Below are positions 1 through 7,348 of a stretch of 13,232 nt of DNA, piece after piece. Position 1 is the first letter of the stretch. The number at the start of each line of letters is the position of its first letter. This DNA comes from an uncultured Peptococcaceae bacterium (GTDB taxonomy: Bacteria > Bacillota > Dehalobacteriia > UBA4068 > JAAVYR01). Under the pieces are notes generated by a model, which saw only the letters and a list, made by a program, of their open reading frames with translations, did no database searches and was not told where the DNA came from. The stretch is from assembly GCA_949739465.1 (NCBI GenBank), contig CATIYQ010000055.1:1-13232 (forward strand), in the 5' to 3' direction. A program made the translations under genes and the position numbers.

Positions 1-429
1 AATCAAGATATTGAAGATTATATAGATGAAATCATCTACCAATCCTTACTGGTGAAAAAGGCAGTGGTTGAAGCGGACGAAACGGAACAAGGACAGCGGG
101 CGCTGCTTAATCTGGGGCATACCCTGGGCCATGGCATTGAAAGCGTCTTTGGCTTAGGTGGGCTATACCACGGCGAATGCGTTGCCTTAGGTATGATTCC
201 CATGATAGAGGACCAAGGGCTACGAGACAGAGTAAAAGATATTTTGGCAACAAAACTTCATATGCCTATGGATACGGTCATCAACAAAGAGCATATATTG
301 GATGTTATTGCCAAAGATAAGAAAATGCATGGTAAGGAAATTACCATTGTCAAAGTGTCGCAAGTGGGCAAAGCATACTTAGAAAAAGTAGATTTTAATG
401 AAATAAAAACCTATCTGGAACTATTATAG
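1..429 (+). CDS. aroB: 3-dehydroquinate synthase, C-terminal part (cut by window start)
   Basis: AroB converts DAHP to 3-dehydroquinate, the second step of the shikimate pathway, in the cytoplasm with NAD and a divalent metal. Frame 1 is open from base 1 to the TAG at 427-429 and gives 142 residues, against roughly 350 for the whole family, so the start lies outside the window. The fragment carries the conserved metal-binding C-terminal domain: VVEADETEQGQR, then NLGHTLGHGIE (about residues 37-47) and YHGECVALGM (about 57-66). The histidines of the last two motifs are family zinc ligands. A GTG at 52 could be mistaken for a start, but it lies inside a conserved helix and the reading continues upstream. 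The next gene, aroC, begins 21 bp after the stop, consistent with one operon. Confidence 0.95.
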   Translation, partial: NQDIEDYIDEIIYQSLLVKKAVVEADETEQGQRALLNLGHTLGHGIESVFGLGGLYHGECVALGMIPMIEDQGLRDRVKDILATKLHMPMDTVINKEHILDVIAKDKKMHGKEITIVKVSQVGKAYLEKVDFNEIKTYLELL

Positions 430-450
430 AAAGCGGACAGGGGTAAGAAG

Positions 451-1563
451 ATGAAAAGTAGTTTTGGCTCGGCAATAGAAATCAGCCTTTTTGGAGAATC
501 TCACGGCAAGGCAATCGGCGCTGTTATCAATGGGCTTGCGCCGGGGATTCTTTTGGATTTGGATTTGATTCAAAAGCAACTAAATAAGAGAAAACCGCAG
601 GGGAAAATTTCCACCCAACGACAGGAAGGGGATGAGTTGGTTTTTTTAAGCGGCTATTTTGAAGGTTTTACCACCGGCACGCCGTTGTGCTTTATTATCG
701 AAAATCAATGCCAACACAGCAAAGATTACGGGGAGCTGAAAAATCTTTTGCGTCCTTCTCACGCTGATTATACTGCTTACGCTAAATATCTGGGCTTTCA
801 GGATTACCGCGGTGGCGGGCATTTCTCGGGACGGATTACAGCGCCCCTTGTAGCGGCAGGTGCAATCTGTCTGCAAGTCCTTGCGACAAAAGGCATTCAT
901 ATCGGCACTCATATTTCCAAACTTCAGCAGATTTCCGACGTGTCCTTCGGCAATACGGAAGCAGAAATATTAGCGGGGATTCATGCCGTAGACGATAAAT
1001 ATTTCCCTGCCATTAGCGAACAGGCAGAGCAGGAAATGATAGCCTGTATCGAAGAGGCGCAAAGAAGCGGCGACTCGGTGGGCGGTATCTTAGAAAGCGC
1101 CATTGTCGGCATAGAACCGGGCATCGGCGAACCCTTCTTCCAATCCATAGAAAGTGTTTTTTCTCAGCTGCTTTTTAGCATTCCCGGGGTGAAGGGGGTA
1201 TCCTTTGGCGCCGGATTTGACTTTGGCAAAATGCAGGGCAGCGCTGCAAACGACAGCTTCTGCTATGACAAGGAACAGAAACAAATCAAAACGGTAACCA
1301 ATCATAATGGGGGCATTAACGGCGGCATCTCCAACGGCATGCCAATCCTGGTGCAATGCGCGGTAAAACCAACACCGTCCATCTATCAACCCCAACAAAC
1401 GGTAAATATGGCAACCAAAGAGGAAGAGACGCTGCAAATCACCGGACGCCATGACCCGGCGATTATTCATCGGGCAAGAGTAGTTGTAGACAGTATGCTT
1501 GCCATTGGGCTTGTTGATTTATATTGCGCCAGGTATGGGTACCTCTGGATGTCCGACAAATAG
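451..1563 (+). CDS. aroC: Chorismate synthase
   Basis: AroC removes phosphate from 5-enolpyruvylshikimate-3-phosphate to form chorismate, the last common step to Phe, Tyr, Trp and folate, using reduced FMN. At 370 residues it has normal length. Signature motifs are all present: GESHG at 15-19, RPSHAD at 101-106, RGGGHFSGR at 120-128, TNHNGGINGGISNGMPI at 283-299 and GRHDP at 332-336. The HFSGR form of the third motif (RxSAR in many bacteria) is, as I recall, common in Clostridia. The ATG at 451 follows a modest purine-rich site (AGGGGTAAG, 438-446). The gene sits 21 bp after aroB and 18 bp before the aroE-aroK fusion. Pathway order is not kept: the last enzyme is encoded near the front of the visible operon. 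Confidence 0.97.
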   Translation: MKSSFGSAIEISLFGESHGKAIGAVINGLAPGILLDLDLIQKQLNKRKPQGKISTQRQEGDELVFLSGYFEGFTTGTPLCFIIENQCQHSKDYGELKNLLRPSHADYTAYAKYLGFQDYRGGGHFSGRITAPLVAAGAICLQVLATKGIHIGTHISKLQQISDVSFGNTEAEILAGIHAVDDKYFPAISEQAEQEMIACIEEAQRSGDSVGGILESAIVGIEPGIGEPFFQSIESVFSQLLFSIPGVKGVSFGAGFDFGKMQGSAANDSFCYDKEQKQIKTVTNHNGGINGGISNGMPILVQCAVKPTPSIYQPQQTVNMATKEEETLQITGRHDPAIIHRARVVVDSMLAIGLVDLYCARYGYLWMSDK

Positions 1564-1581
1564 ATAAATCAGGTGAAACAA

Positions 1582-2838
1582 ATGAAATATGGTTTAATCG
1601 GGGAAAAACTGGGACACAGTTTTTCCCCGCAAATACATCAGGCATTGGGCTGCGAGGACTATCAGCTCATGCCCCTAACGAAAGATGAATTTCATCAGTT
1701 TATGCAGGCGAAAGATTTTTGCGGCATTAACGTTACCATTCCTTATAAGGAGGCGGTTTTCCCTTATTGCGCTAACATTAGTGAAAAGGCGCAGGCAATC
1801 GGCGCTATCAACACAATCAAACGTGTCACTGATGAAAACGGCGAAGTGGCGCTTTATGGGGACAACACGGATTTTGACGGCGTCCGTTATCTGCTGGAGA
1901 AAAACGGTATTGACCTGTCAGATAAAACCGTCATGATTCTGGGTACGGGCGGCACCAGTAAGACGGTAACAGCCGTAGCCAAGCGCTGCAAGGCAAAAAA
2001 AATCATTACGGTAAGCAGGACAAGTGGTAACGGCTTTATAGACTATGCCATGTGCAAAGAGGAAAAAGAAGTAGAAGTCATCATTAACACCACGCCGGTG
2101 GGGATGTATCCTCATGTGGGAGAATGTCCGGTTGTGTTAAAGAATTATCCTCGTTTAAGGGTGGTGATAGACGTTATCTTTAATCCTTTGGAGACAGCTC
2201 TTTTACAGCAGGCAAAAAACCTAGGTATTTTGGCTGTTAACGGCTTAGAAATGCTGGTTGCCCAAGCAAAAGCGGCAGAAGAAATCTTTTTTGATAAGAA
2301 CATTGTAGATGAAAAAATAGATGAAATATATCGGCAACTAAAACGAGAAATCAGCAATTTGGTATTAATCGGAATGCCTGGCAGCGGTAAAAGCACCATT
2401 GGAAAAAAGTTGGCAGAAGAAACAGGCAAAGTGTTTGTGGATACGGACAGCTTGATAGAGGAAAAAGCAAACAAGAAGATTGCCGCTATTTTTGCAGAAG
2501 AAGGGGAAGCCTGTTTTCGCAAGCTGGAGCAAGAAGTTATTGCTGAAGTGGGTAAAGAGCATGGTATGGTCATTGCCACCGGCGGCGGCGTCATTAAGAA
2601 GGAAGCAAATATGGACGCGTTAAAACAAAACGGCAATATCGTCTTTATTGACAGACCGTTAGAACTATTAGAAGTTGGAAACGGCAGACCCTTATCTCAA
2701 GATAGGGAAGCTGTGAGAAAGCTCTATGAAGAACGGTATGCTTTGTATGAAAAAAACCGTGATATACAGGTAAAAAATACGGGAACGGTTATGGATACGG
2801 TAAGGGAGATTTTAAGCAAATGGGAGGAACGCCTATGA
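1582..2838 (+). CDS. Bifunctional shikimate dehydrogenase / shikimate kinase (AroE-AroK fusion)
   Basis: One 418-residue chain carries two consecutive pathway enzymes. Residues 1 to about 250 are NADPH-dependent shikimate dehydrogenase (AroE): GHSFSP at 11-16 for shikimate binding, NVTIPYK with catalytic Lys56, GDNTDFDG with catalytic Asp97, the nucleotide-binding loop GTGGTSK at 121-127, and NGLEMLVAQA near the domain end. Residues from about 256 to 418 are shikimate kinase (AroK): Walker A GMPGSGKST at 264-272, DTD at 287-289, FRKLE at 312-316, GGG at 334-336 and the lid GRP at 368-370. The joining stretch (about 240-256) is short and helical-looking. I chose ATG 1582 because AGGTG at 1571-1575 lies six bases before it and the protein then begins MKYGLIGEKLGHS, as AroE does. 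A GTG at 1573 would destroy that spacing. The stop overlaps the aroQ start in ATGA. No frameshift separates the two domains. Confidence 0.95.
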   Translation: MKYGLIGEKLGHSFSPQIHQALGCEDYQLMPLTKDEFHQFMQAKDFCGINVTIPYKEAVFPYCANISEKAQAIGAINTIKRVTDENGEVALYGDNTDFDGVRYLLEKNGIDLSDKTVMILGTGGTSKTVTAVAKRCKAKKIITVSRTSGNGFIDYAMCKEEKEVEVIINTTPVGMYPHVGECPVVLKNYPRLRVVIDVIFNPLETALLQQAKNLGILAVNGLEMLVAQAKAAEEIFFDKNIVDEKIDEIYRQLKREISNLVLIGMPGSGKSTIGKKLAEETGKVFVDTDSLIEEKANKKIAAIFAEEGEACFRKLEQEVIAEVGKEHGMVIATGGGVIKKEANMDALKQNGNIVFIDRPLELLEVGNGRPLSQDREAVRKLYEERYALYEKNRDIQVKNTGTVMDTVREILSKWEERL

Positions 2839-3278
2839 AAATCCTGGTATTAAACGGACCGAACTTAAATATGTTAGGTATTCGCGAGCCGGACATTTAC
2901 GGACGATTAACCTATCGGGACTTGGAAGTCTTTATTCAGCAGGTATGCGAGAACCTGCACATTGATGTGGAAATATTTCAAACGAACTTTGAAGGGGCTT
3001 TGGTAGAGAAAATACAAAATGCCTACTTTGAAAAAGTTGATGGTCTCGTCATCAATCCTGCCGCTTATACCCATACCAGCGTAGCTATTTTAGACGCACT
3101 GAAAGCAGTAAGTATTCCCGCTGTAGAGATTCATATCTCTAAGGTAGACGAACGAGAAGATTTTCGGCAAATTTCTTACCCCGGCAAAGCTTGCTTTGCC
3201 ACGGTGGCGGGGAAGGGCATTGAAGGATATAAAGAGGCGATACTGCTCTTAAAAGAGAAATTAGAGGAGGAATTATAA
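2835..3278 (+). CDS. aroQ: 3-dehydroquinate dehydratase, type II
   Basis: AroQ dehydrates 3-dehydroquinate to 3-dehydroshikimate, the third pathway step. Type II enzymes are small, with a flavodoxin-like fold, and form dodecamers. The protein is 147 residues, the usual size, with LNGPNLNMLGIREP (Arg17), catalytic Tyr22 in DIYG, NPAAYTHTS (Asn74, His80), EIHIS (His100), REDFR (Arg111) and a closing GKGIEGY. Two usual positions differ: QTNFEG has Phe where many family members have His, and HISK has Lys where Asn is usual. The start is ATG 2835, which overlaps the previous stop by four bases (ATGA) and has GGGAGG at 2821-2826 in front of it. An in-frame ATG at 2820 includes that ribosome site and is less likely. 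aroF begins one base after the stop. Confidence 0.95.
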   Translation: MKILVLNGPNLNMLGIREPDIYGRLTYRDLEVFIQQVCENLHIDVEIFQTNFEGALVEKIQNAYFEKVDGLVINPAAYTHTSVAILDALKAVSIPAVEIHISKVDEREDFRQISYPGKACFATVAGKGIEGYKEAILLLKEKLEEEL

Positions 3279-3279
3279 A

Positions 3280-4296
3280 ATGATTATTACCATGAAAAAA
3301 AGCACTCCCCAATCGGAAATTGAGAAGCTGACCAGGGAGTTTGAAGATAAGGGATTTTCTATTTGTCTCATTCAAGGGACAGACTACAATGTATTCGGTA
3401 TCATCGGCGACACCACCAGCATTGATGAACGGATGCTCAACGGTAACGCCTATGTAGATAACGTAACGCGAATTGCCGCGCCATATAAGAAGGCAAATCG
3501 GCTCTTTCACCCGGAGGATACCGTTGTAGACGTAAACGGTATCAAAATCGGCGGACAGGAAAAAATCGTCGTTATCGGCGGTCCATGCTCCGTAGAAGGG
3601 GAAGAACCACTCCTCGAAATCGCAAAAGGCGTAAAAGAAGCGGGAGGGGCAATGCTCCGCGGCGGGGCATATAAGCCCAGGACGTCGCCTTATGCCTTCC
3701 AAGGATTAGGCACACCGGGGCTGCAATATATGTGTAAGGCCAGAGAACTGTACGGACTGCCTGTTGTCAGCGAGCTGATGAGCGAAGATAAAATCGACGA
3801 ATTTGAAGAGTATGTAGACGTGGTGCAAATCGGCGCGCGGAACATGCAGAACTTCAGTCTCTTAAAAGCAGTAGGGAAGATGACAAAACCTGTTCTTTTA
3901 AAGAGAGGCTTAGCTAACACCATTGAAGAATGGATTATGAGTGCTGAATATATCATGGCAGGCGGTAATGAAAACGTAATCTTCTGTGAACGGGGCATTC
4001 GTACCTTTGAAAAGTACACCAGAAATACGTTGGATTTAAGCGTGATTCCTATTATCAAGGAACGGACTCACTTGCCTATTATCATTGACCCGTCTCATGC
4101 AACAGGGAACTGGAAATATGTTGAAAGTATGTCTTTAGCTGCTATTGCGGCAGGGGCGGACGGACTGATTATAGAAGTACACAATTGTCCTGAAAAAGCA
4201 TGGAGCGACGGCGCTCAATCCTTAAAAGTAGAACGGTTCCAATCTGTCATCGAAAAGGGCAGAAAGATTGCCCATGTTATCGGCAGGGATATGTAA
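3280..4296 (+). CDS. aroF: 3-deoxy-7-phosphoheptulonate (DAHP) synthase, type I-beta with N-terminal regulatory domain
   Basis: This enzyme condenses phosphoenolpyruvate with erythrose-4-phosphate to DAHP, the committed step of the pathway. The 338-residue protein starts with about 70 residues resembling the ferredoxin-like (ACT-like) regulatory domain of Thermotoga-type enzymes. The catalytic TIM barrel follows: GGPCSVEG (Cys103), KPRTSP at 132-137, IGARNMQNF at 184-192, LLKRG at 206-210, IIDPSHATG (His273), IEVH (Glu299) and WSDGAQSL (Asp310). Cys103, His273, Glu299 and Asp310 match the family's metal ligands. In the Thermotoga enzyme this N-terminal domain gives feedback inhibition by aromatic amino acids; similar control here is inferred. 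GAGGAGG at 3264-3270, nine bases before ATG 3280, supports the start. aroA begins directly after the stop. Confidence 0.96.
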   Translation: MIITMKKSTPQSEIEKLTREFEDKGFSICLIQGTDYNVFGIIGDTTSIDERMLNGNAYVDNVTRIAAPYKKANRLFHPEDTVVDVNGIKIGGQEKIVVIGGPCSVEGEEPLLEIAKGVKEAGGAMLRGGAYKPRTSPYAFQGLGTPGLQYMCKARELYGLPVVSELMSEDKIDEFEEYVDVVQIGARNMQNFSLLKAVGKMTKPVLLKRGLANTIEEWIMSAEYIMAGGNENVIFCERGIRTFEKYTRNTLDLSVIPIIKERTHLPIIIDPSHATGNWKYVESMSLAAIAAGADGLIIEVHNCPEKAWSDGAQSLKVERFQSVIEKGRKIAHVIGRDM

Positions 4297-5565
4297 ATGA
4301 ATATTACGATTTATCCGGGAGAGTGCAGGGGAGCGGTAACGGTACCGCCCTCTAAAAGCATAGCTCACCGAGCGATTATCTGCGCTGCCCTTGCTCAAGG
4401 GGTAAGCCGCATTGAGAATATTAGCTATTCACTGGACATTTTAGCCACCATAAATGCTTTGCGGCATTTAGGGGCGGAGATTACCTGTGAAGAAAATGCG
4501 CTTACCGTAAAGGGCGGTATTTCTTATGATGCATTGACAGAAACAGTGCATTGTAATGAATCAGGCTCTACGTTGCGGTTTATGATACCTCTTTTTGCCT
4601 TGAAGGAGGAAAAGACTGTTTTCACCGGTGACGGCAGGTTATTGCAGCGTCCCCAAAAGATTTATCAGGATATCTTTCAAAAGCAAGAACTTTATTATCA
4701 GCAAAAGGCAGAAAATATTACCATACATGGTAAACTTAAACCAGGTATCTTTGAAGTGCCGGGAAATATTAGCTCTCAGTTTATCTCTGGACTGCTTTTT
4801 GCTTTGCCTTTATTAGAAGAAGATTCGTTGATTTCCGTGTTGCCGCCTTTTGAATCCCAAAGCTATTTGCAGCTGACTTTGGACATGCTGGCAAAATATG
4901 GAATTCAGATTGTACAAAAAGATGCGTTTACTTTTTATGTACCGGGAAACCAATCTTATCAGCCTTGTGATTATCGGGTGGAGGGAGACTTTTCTCAGGC
5001 AGCATTTTGGACGGTATTGTCGGTCATCAATCAGCCTATCTGCTGCAATGGTTTAAATGCGGATTCTCAGCAAGGGGATAAAGCTATCTTAGAAATTATA
5101 CAGCAATACGGCGGAACGATATCCTGGCAAGAAGGAACGGTGACGGTAAGAGGCGATAACGGGCTTTTGGGGTGCGACATCGATTTGGCGGATTGTCCTG
5201 ATTTAGGTCCTATTCTTATGGTGCTGGCATTATTCTCCCAAGGCAATACCAGAATCTATCATGCGGCGCGGTTACGTTATAAAGAAAGCGACCGCATTGC
5301 CGCCATGGAGCAAGAATTGCGCAAGATTGGGGCGACGGTTACCTCCACGGAAGATGAAATCTTCATCACGCCAAAAAAAACATATACCGCAGGAGATATC
5401 ATAGAAACCCATGGCGACCACCGTATCGCTATGGCAATGGCTGTGGCTGCGACCAAATGCCGAAATCCTGTTACCATTGCCCATGGGGAAGTGGTAGAAA
5501 AATCTTATCCCAATTTCTGGGAACATCTCGAAAACATAGGAATTCAGGTAGAAAAGCATGATTGA
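4297..5565 (+). CDS. aroA: 3-phosphoshikimate 1-carboxyvinyltransferase (EPSP synthase)
   Basis: AroA transfers the enolpyruvyl group of phosphoenolpyruvate to shikimate-3-phosphate. The 422-residue length is normal for the two-domain enzyme. Visible motifs are PSKS (Lys20), NESGSTLR at 87-94, LLQRP (Arg118), PGNISSQFISGLL at 155-167, DCPDLGPI with the probable catalytic Asp302, RYKESDRI (Glu330) and THGDHRIAMA at 371-380. The phosphoenolpyruvate-site loop reads NESGSTLRF rather than the NAGTAMRP of the enteric enzyme; I believe this form is common in Clostridia. ATG 4297 abuts the aroF stop (TAAATG), which suggests translational coupling. The last eight bases overlap tyrA in another frame. 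Confidence 0.96.
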   Translation: MNITIYPGECRGAVTVPPSKSIAHRAIICAALAQGVSRIENISYSLDILATINALRHLGAEITCEENALTVKGGISYDALTETVHCNESGSTLRFMIPLFALKEEKTVFTGDGRLLQRPQKIYQDIFQKQELYYQQKAENITIHGKLKPGIFEVPGNISSQFISGLLFALPLLEEDSLISVLPPFESQSYLQLTLDMLAKYGIQIVQKDAFTFYVPGNQSYQPCDYRVEGDFSQAAFWTVLSVINQPICCNGLNADSQQGDKAILEIIQQYGGTISWQEGTVTVRGDNGLLGCDIDLADCPDLGPILMVLALFSQGNTRIYHAARLRYKESDRIAAMEQELRKIGATVTSTEDEIFITPKKTYTAGDIIETHGDHRIAMAMAVAATKCRNPVTIAHGEVVEKSYPNFWEHLENIGIQVEKHD

Positions 5566-6436
5566 ACAGGAAATAGAAAAGATACATAGATTCTTAATTG
5601 TGGGCTTAGGGTTAATCGGCGGCAGCTATGCAAAGGGTCTGGCACAGGCAGGTTATACTGTCTATGCTATCGATAAAGACCCTGCTGCCATTGGTTATGG
5701 TGTCAGCGAAAATTTCATTCGGCAAGGTGCAACCATTGAACAGGAAGTGTCTGTTATTGAAATCATCCAAAAATCAGACACCATTATCTTGGGGCTTTAT
5801 CCCAAAGATACAGTCGCTTGGATTCAAAAATACCAATCTTATTTTAAACCGGGCATTGTGGTTACCGATGTGAGCGGGGTAAAGCAATTCGTCGTAGAAG
5901 AAATCCAAACCGGTCTTCGTTCTGATGTGGAATTTCTCGCTTCTCATCCCATGGCAGGGAAAGAGGTATCGGGAGTAGTCAACAGCGACCCGGCAATTTT
6001 CTTAGAGGCAAATTTTATCATCACCCCCAGTCCTAAAAATACCGAACGCGCTATTGCCCATGTAAAAGCTATTGCAGAGCTATTAAAATTTCGCCATATT
6101 GCAACACTGTCTCCCCAGGAACACGATGAGATGATTGGTTTTCTTTCCCAGCTGACTCACGTTATCGCTGTCAGTCTGATGAATAGCAGCACCAATCCTC
6201 ACTTGGTGGAATATACGGGAGACAGCTTCCGTGACCTGACGCGCATTGCTAATATCAATGAGGTGTTATGGAGCGAGCTGTTTTTAGAAAATAAAGACAT
6301 TCTCATTGCGCAGATTGACAACTTCATGACCCAAGTAAGCAATGTACGGAAAACGCTGGTAGAGGAGGATATTCAAACCTTAAAACAACTAATGATACAG
6401 TCCACCGAACGGCGGAAATTATTTAATAAGAAGTAA
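5558..6436 (+). CDS. tyrA: Prephenate dehydrogenase
   Basis: TyrA oxidatively decarboxylates prephenate to 4-hydroxyphenylpyruvate, committing the pathway to tyrosine. The 292-residue protein opens with an N-terminal Rossmann fold: GLGLIGGS at 16-23, with Asp39 at the end of strand 2, the residue type that favours NAD over NADP. TDVSGVK at 103-109, SHPMAG at 129-134 and the helical domain motif HDEMIGFLSQLTHVIA (His201) follow. It ends near residue 292 with no chorismate mutase domain and no C-terminal ACT domain, so it is the short monofunctional form. A separate chorismate mutase and a prephenate dehydratase (for Phe) are not in this window. It overlaps aroA by eight bases; AGG at 5546-5548 precedes the ATG. 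Confidence 0.95.
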   Translation: MIEQEIEKIHRFLIVGLGLIGGSYAKGLAQAGYTVYAIDKDPAAIGYGVSENFIRQGATIEQEVSVIEIIQKSDTIILGLYPKDTVAWIQKYQSYFKPGIVVTDVSGVKQFVVEEIQTGLRSDVEFLASHPMAGKEVSGVVNSDPAIFLEANFIITPSPKNTERAIAHVKAIAELLKFRHIATLSPQEHDEMIGFLSQLTHVIAVSLMNSSTNPHLVEYTGDSFRDLTRIANINEVLWSELFLENKDILIAQIDNFMTQVSNVRKTLVEEDIQTLKQLMIQSTERRKLFNKK

Positions 6437-6457
6437 AAAAGAAAGAAGGTTTATCCC

Positions 6458-7249
6458 ATGATTAAGACAAATTTCACTGAAGAATCCGATATCCGTAAAA
6501 TTGTTCAGAAAAAAGGCTGTTTTTCTGTATTGGAATACAGCAAAGATATCTCTGTATCGGCAGAAAGCGCGCTGACCGCCTATTTTGCCTCTGAAATGAA
6601 TGTACGAAAAAAACAGGTATTTGCTGACTTAAAGGGCAACGGCGTTATTTTACAGGCTGGCGCGATGCAAATGATGATAGGCGGTATCAAAGCGGAAACA
6701 AATGTAAAAGGCGCAGGGGATTTGGTCAAGAAATTTGTAGGCAGCAAGGTTACAGGTGAAAGCACCATTAAACCCCGGTATACCGGCAATGGACTTTTGG
6801 TATTAGAACCTACCTATCGTTATATTCTCTTACAGGATATGGCACAATGGAATGGAAACTTAGTCATCGAAGACGGTATGTTCCTTGCTTGTGACGACAC
6901 GGTAAATATGAAAGTAACGGCAAGGTCCAATATTTCTTCTGCGCTCCTTGGCGGGGAAGGATTATTTAATACGTCTTTACAAGGAAACGGTATTGTTGTT
7001 TTGGAAAGCCCTGTGCCAGAAGACGAATTGATTGTTGTAGATATGGAAAATGATGAACTGAAAATAGACGGCAATATGGCTATCGCTTGGTCCGGCAGCC
7101 TAAATTTCACGGTGGAACGAACTACCGCTACCTTAATCGGCTCTGCTGCCTCCGGCGAAGGCTTAGTAAATGTCTATCGGGGAACAGGACAAGTATTGAT
7201 TGCGCCCATTGCCAATAACAAAAATATCGCAACACCAAGTAAAAAATAA
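6458..7249 (+). CDS. AIM24-family beta-repeat protein of unknown role
   Basis: The 263-residue protein belongs by pattern to the AIM24 family (formerly DUF124), a beta-rich fold found widely in bacteria and in a yeast mitochondrial protein. Its biochemical role in bacteria is unknown to me. No signal peptide or membrane segment is visible, so it is probably cytoplasmic. Four related strand-turn units appear: KGNGVILQA at 59-67, TGNGLLVLEP at 109-118, GEGLFNTSLQGNGIVVLES at 166-184 and GEGLVNVYRGTGQVLIAP at 233-250. These Gly-rich turns followed by hydrophobic strands are the reason for the assignment. It starts 21 bp after tyrA behind AAGAAGG (6442-6448) and is the last gene before the terminator, so it is very probably cotranscribed with the aro genes. 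Nothing in the protein suggests an aromatic-pathway enzyme. Confidence 0.85.
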   Translation: MIKTNFTEESDIRKIVQKKGCFSVLEYSKDISVSAESALTAYFASEMNVRKKQVFADLKGNGVILQAGAMQMMIGGIKAETNVKGAGDLVKKFVGSKVTGESTIKPRYTGNGLLVLEPTYRYILLQDMAQWNGNLVIEDGMFLACDDTVNMKVTARSNISSALLGGEGLFNTSLQGNGIVVLESPVPEDELIVVDMENDELKIDGNMAIAWSGSLNFTVERTTATLIGSAASGEGLVNVYRGTGQVLIAPIANNKNIATPSKK

Positions 7250-7279
7250 GCAGAGCAACGTATCATAACAACATATCAT

Positions 7280-7323
7280 AAATAAAAAGAACAACGGATT
7301 AAATCCCGTTGTTCTTTTTATTT
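7280..7323. terminator. Bidirectional rho-independent terminator between the aro operon and lexA
   Basis: A perfect 18-bp stem joins 7280-7297 to 7306-7323 around an 8-base loop. The GC-rich core (GAACAACGG with CCGTTGTTC) is flanked by an A-run on the left arm and a T-run on the right arm. Read on either strand the hairpin therefore ends in U residues. It lies 30 bp after the AIM24 stop and 25 bp after the lexA stop, so it should end both converging transcripts. Confidence 0.93.
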
Positions 7324-7348
7324 GCTTTATTTACGAATGGCAATTGCT

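Noticed and set aside
1573..1581. GTG at 1573 as the start of the aroE-aroK fusion
   Set aside because: The AGGTG at 1571-1575 is the ribosome site for ATG 1582; a GTG start would lie inside it, and the family begins at MKYGLIGE.
2145..3702. Long minus-strand frames at 2145-2636 (163 codons) and 3139-3702 (187 codons)
   Set aside because: They lie opposite strongly conserved aro enzymes, have no ribosome site and show no protein-like pattern.
7289..7314. GAAC and GTTC in the terminator at 7280-7323 as a fourth LexA box
   Set aside because: The two half-sites are 18 bp apart instead of four; they are simply the two arms of the terminator.
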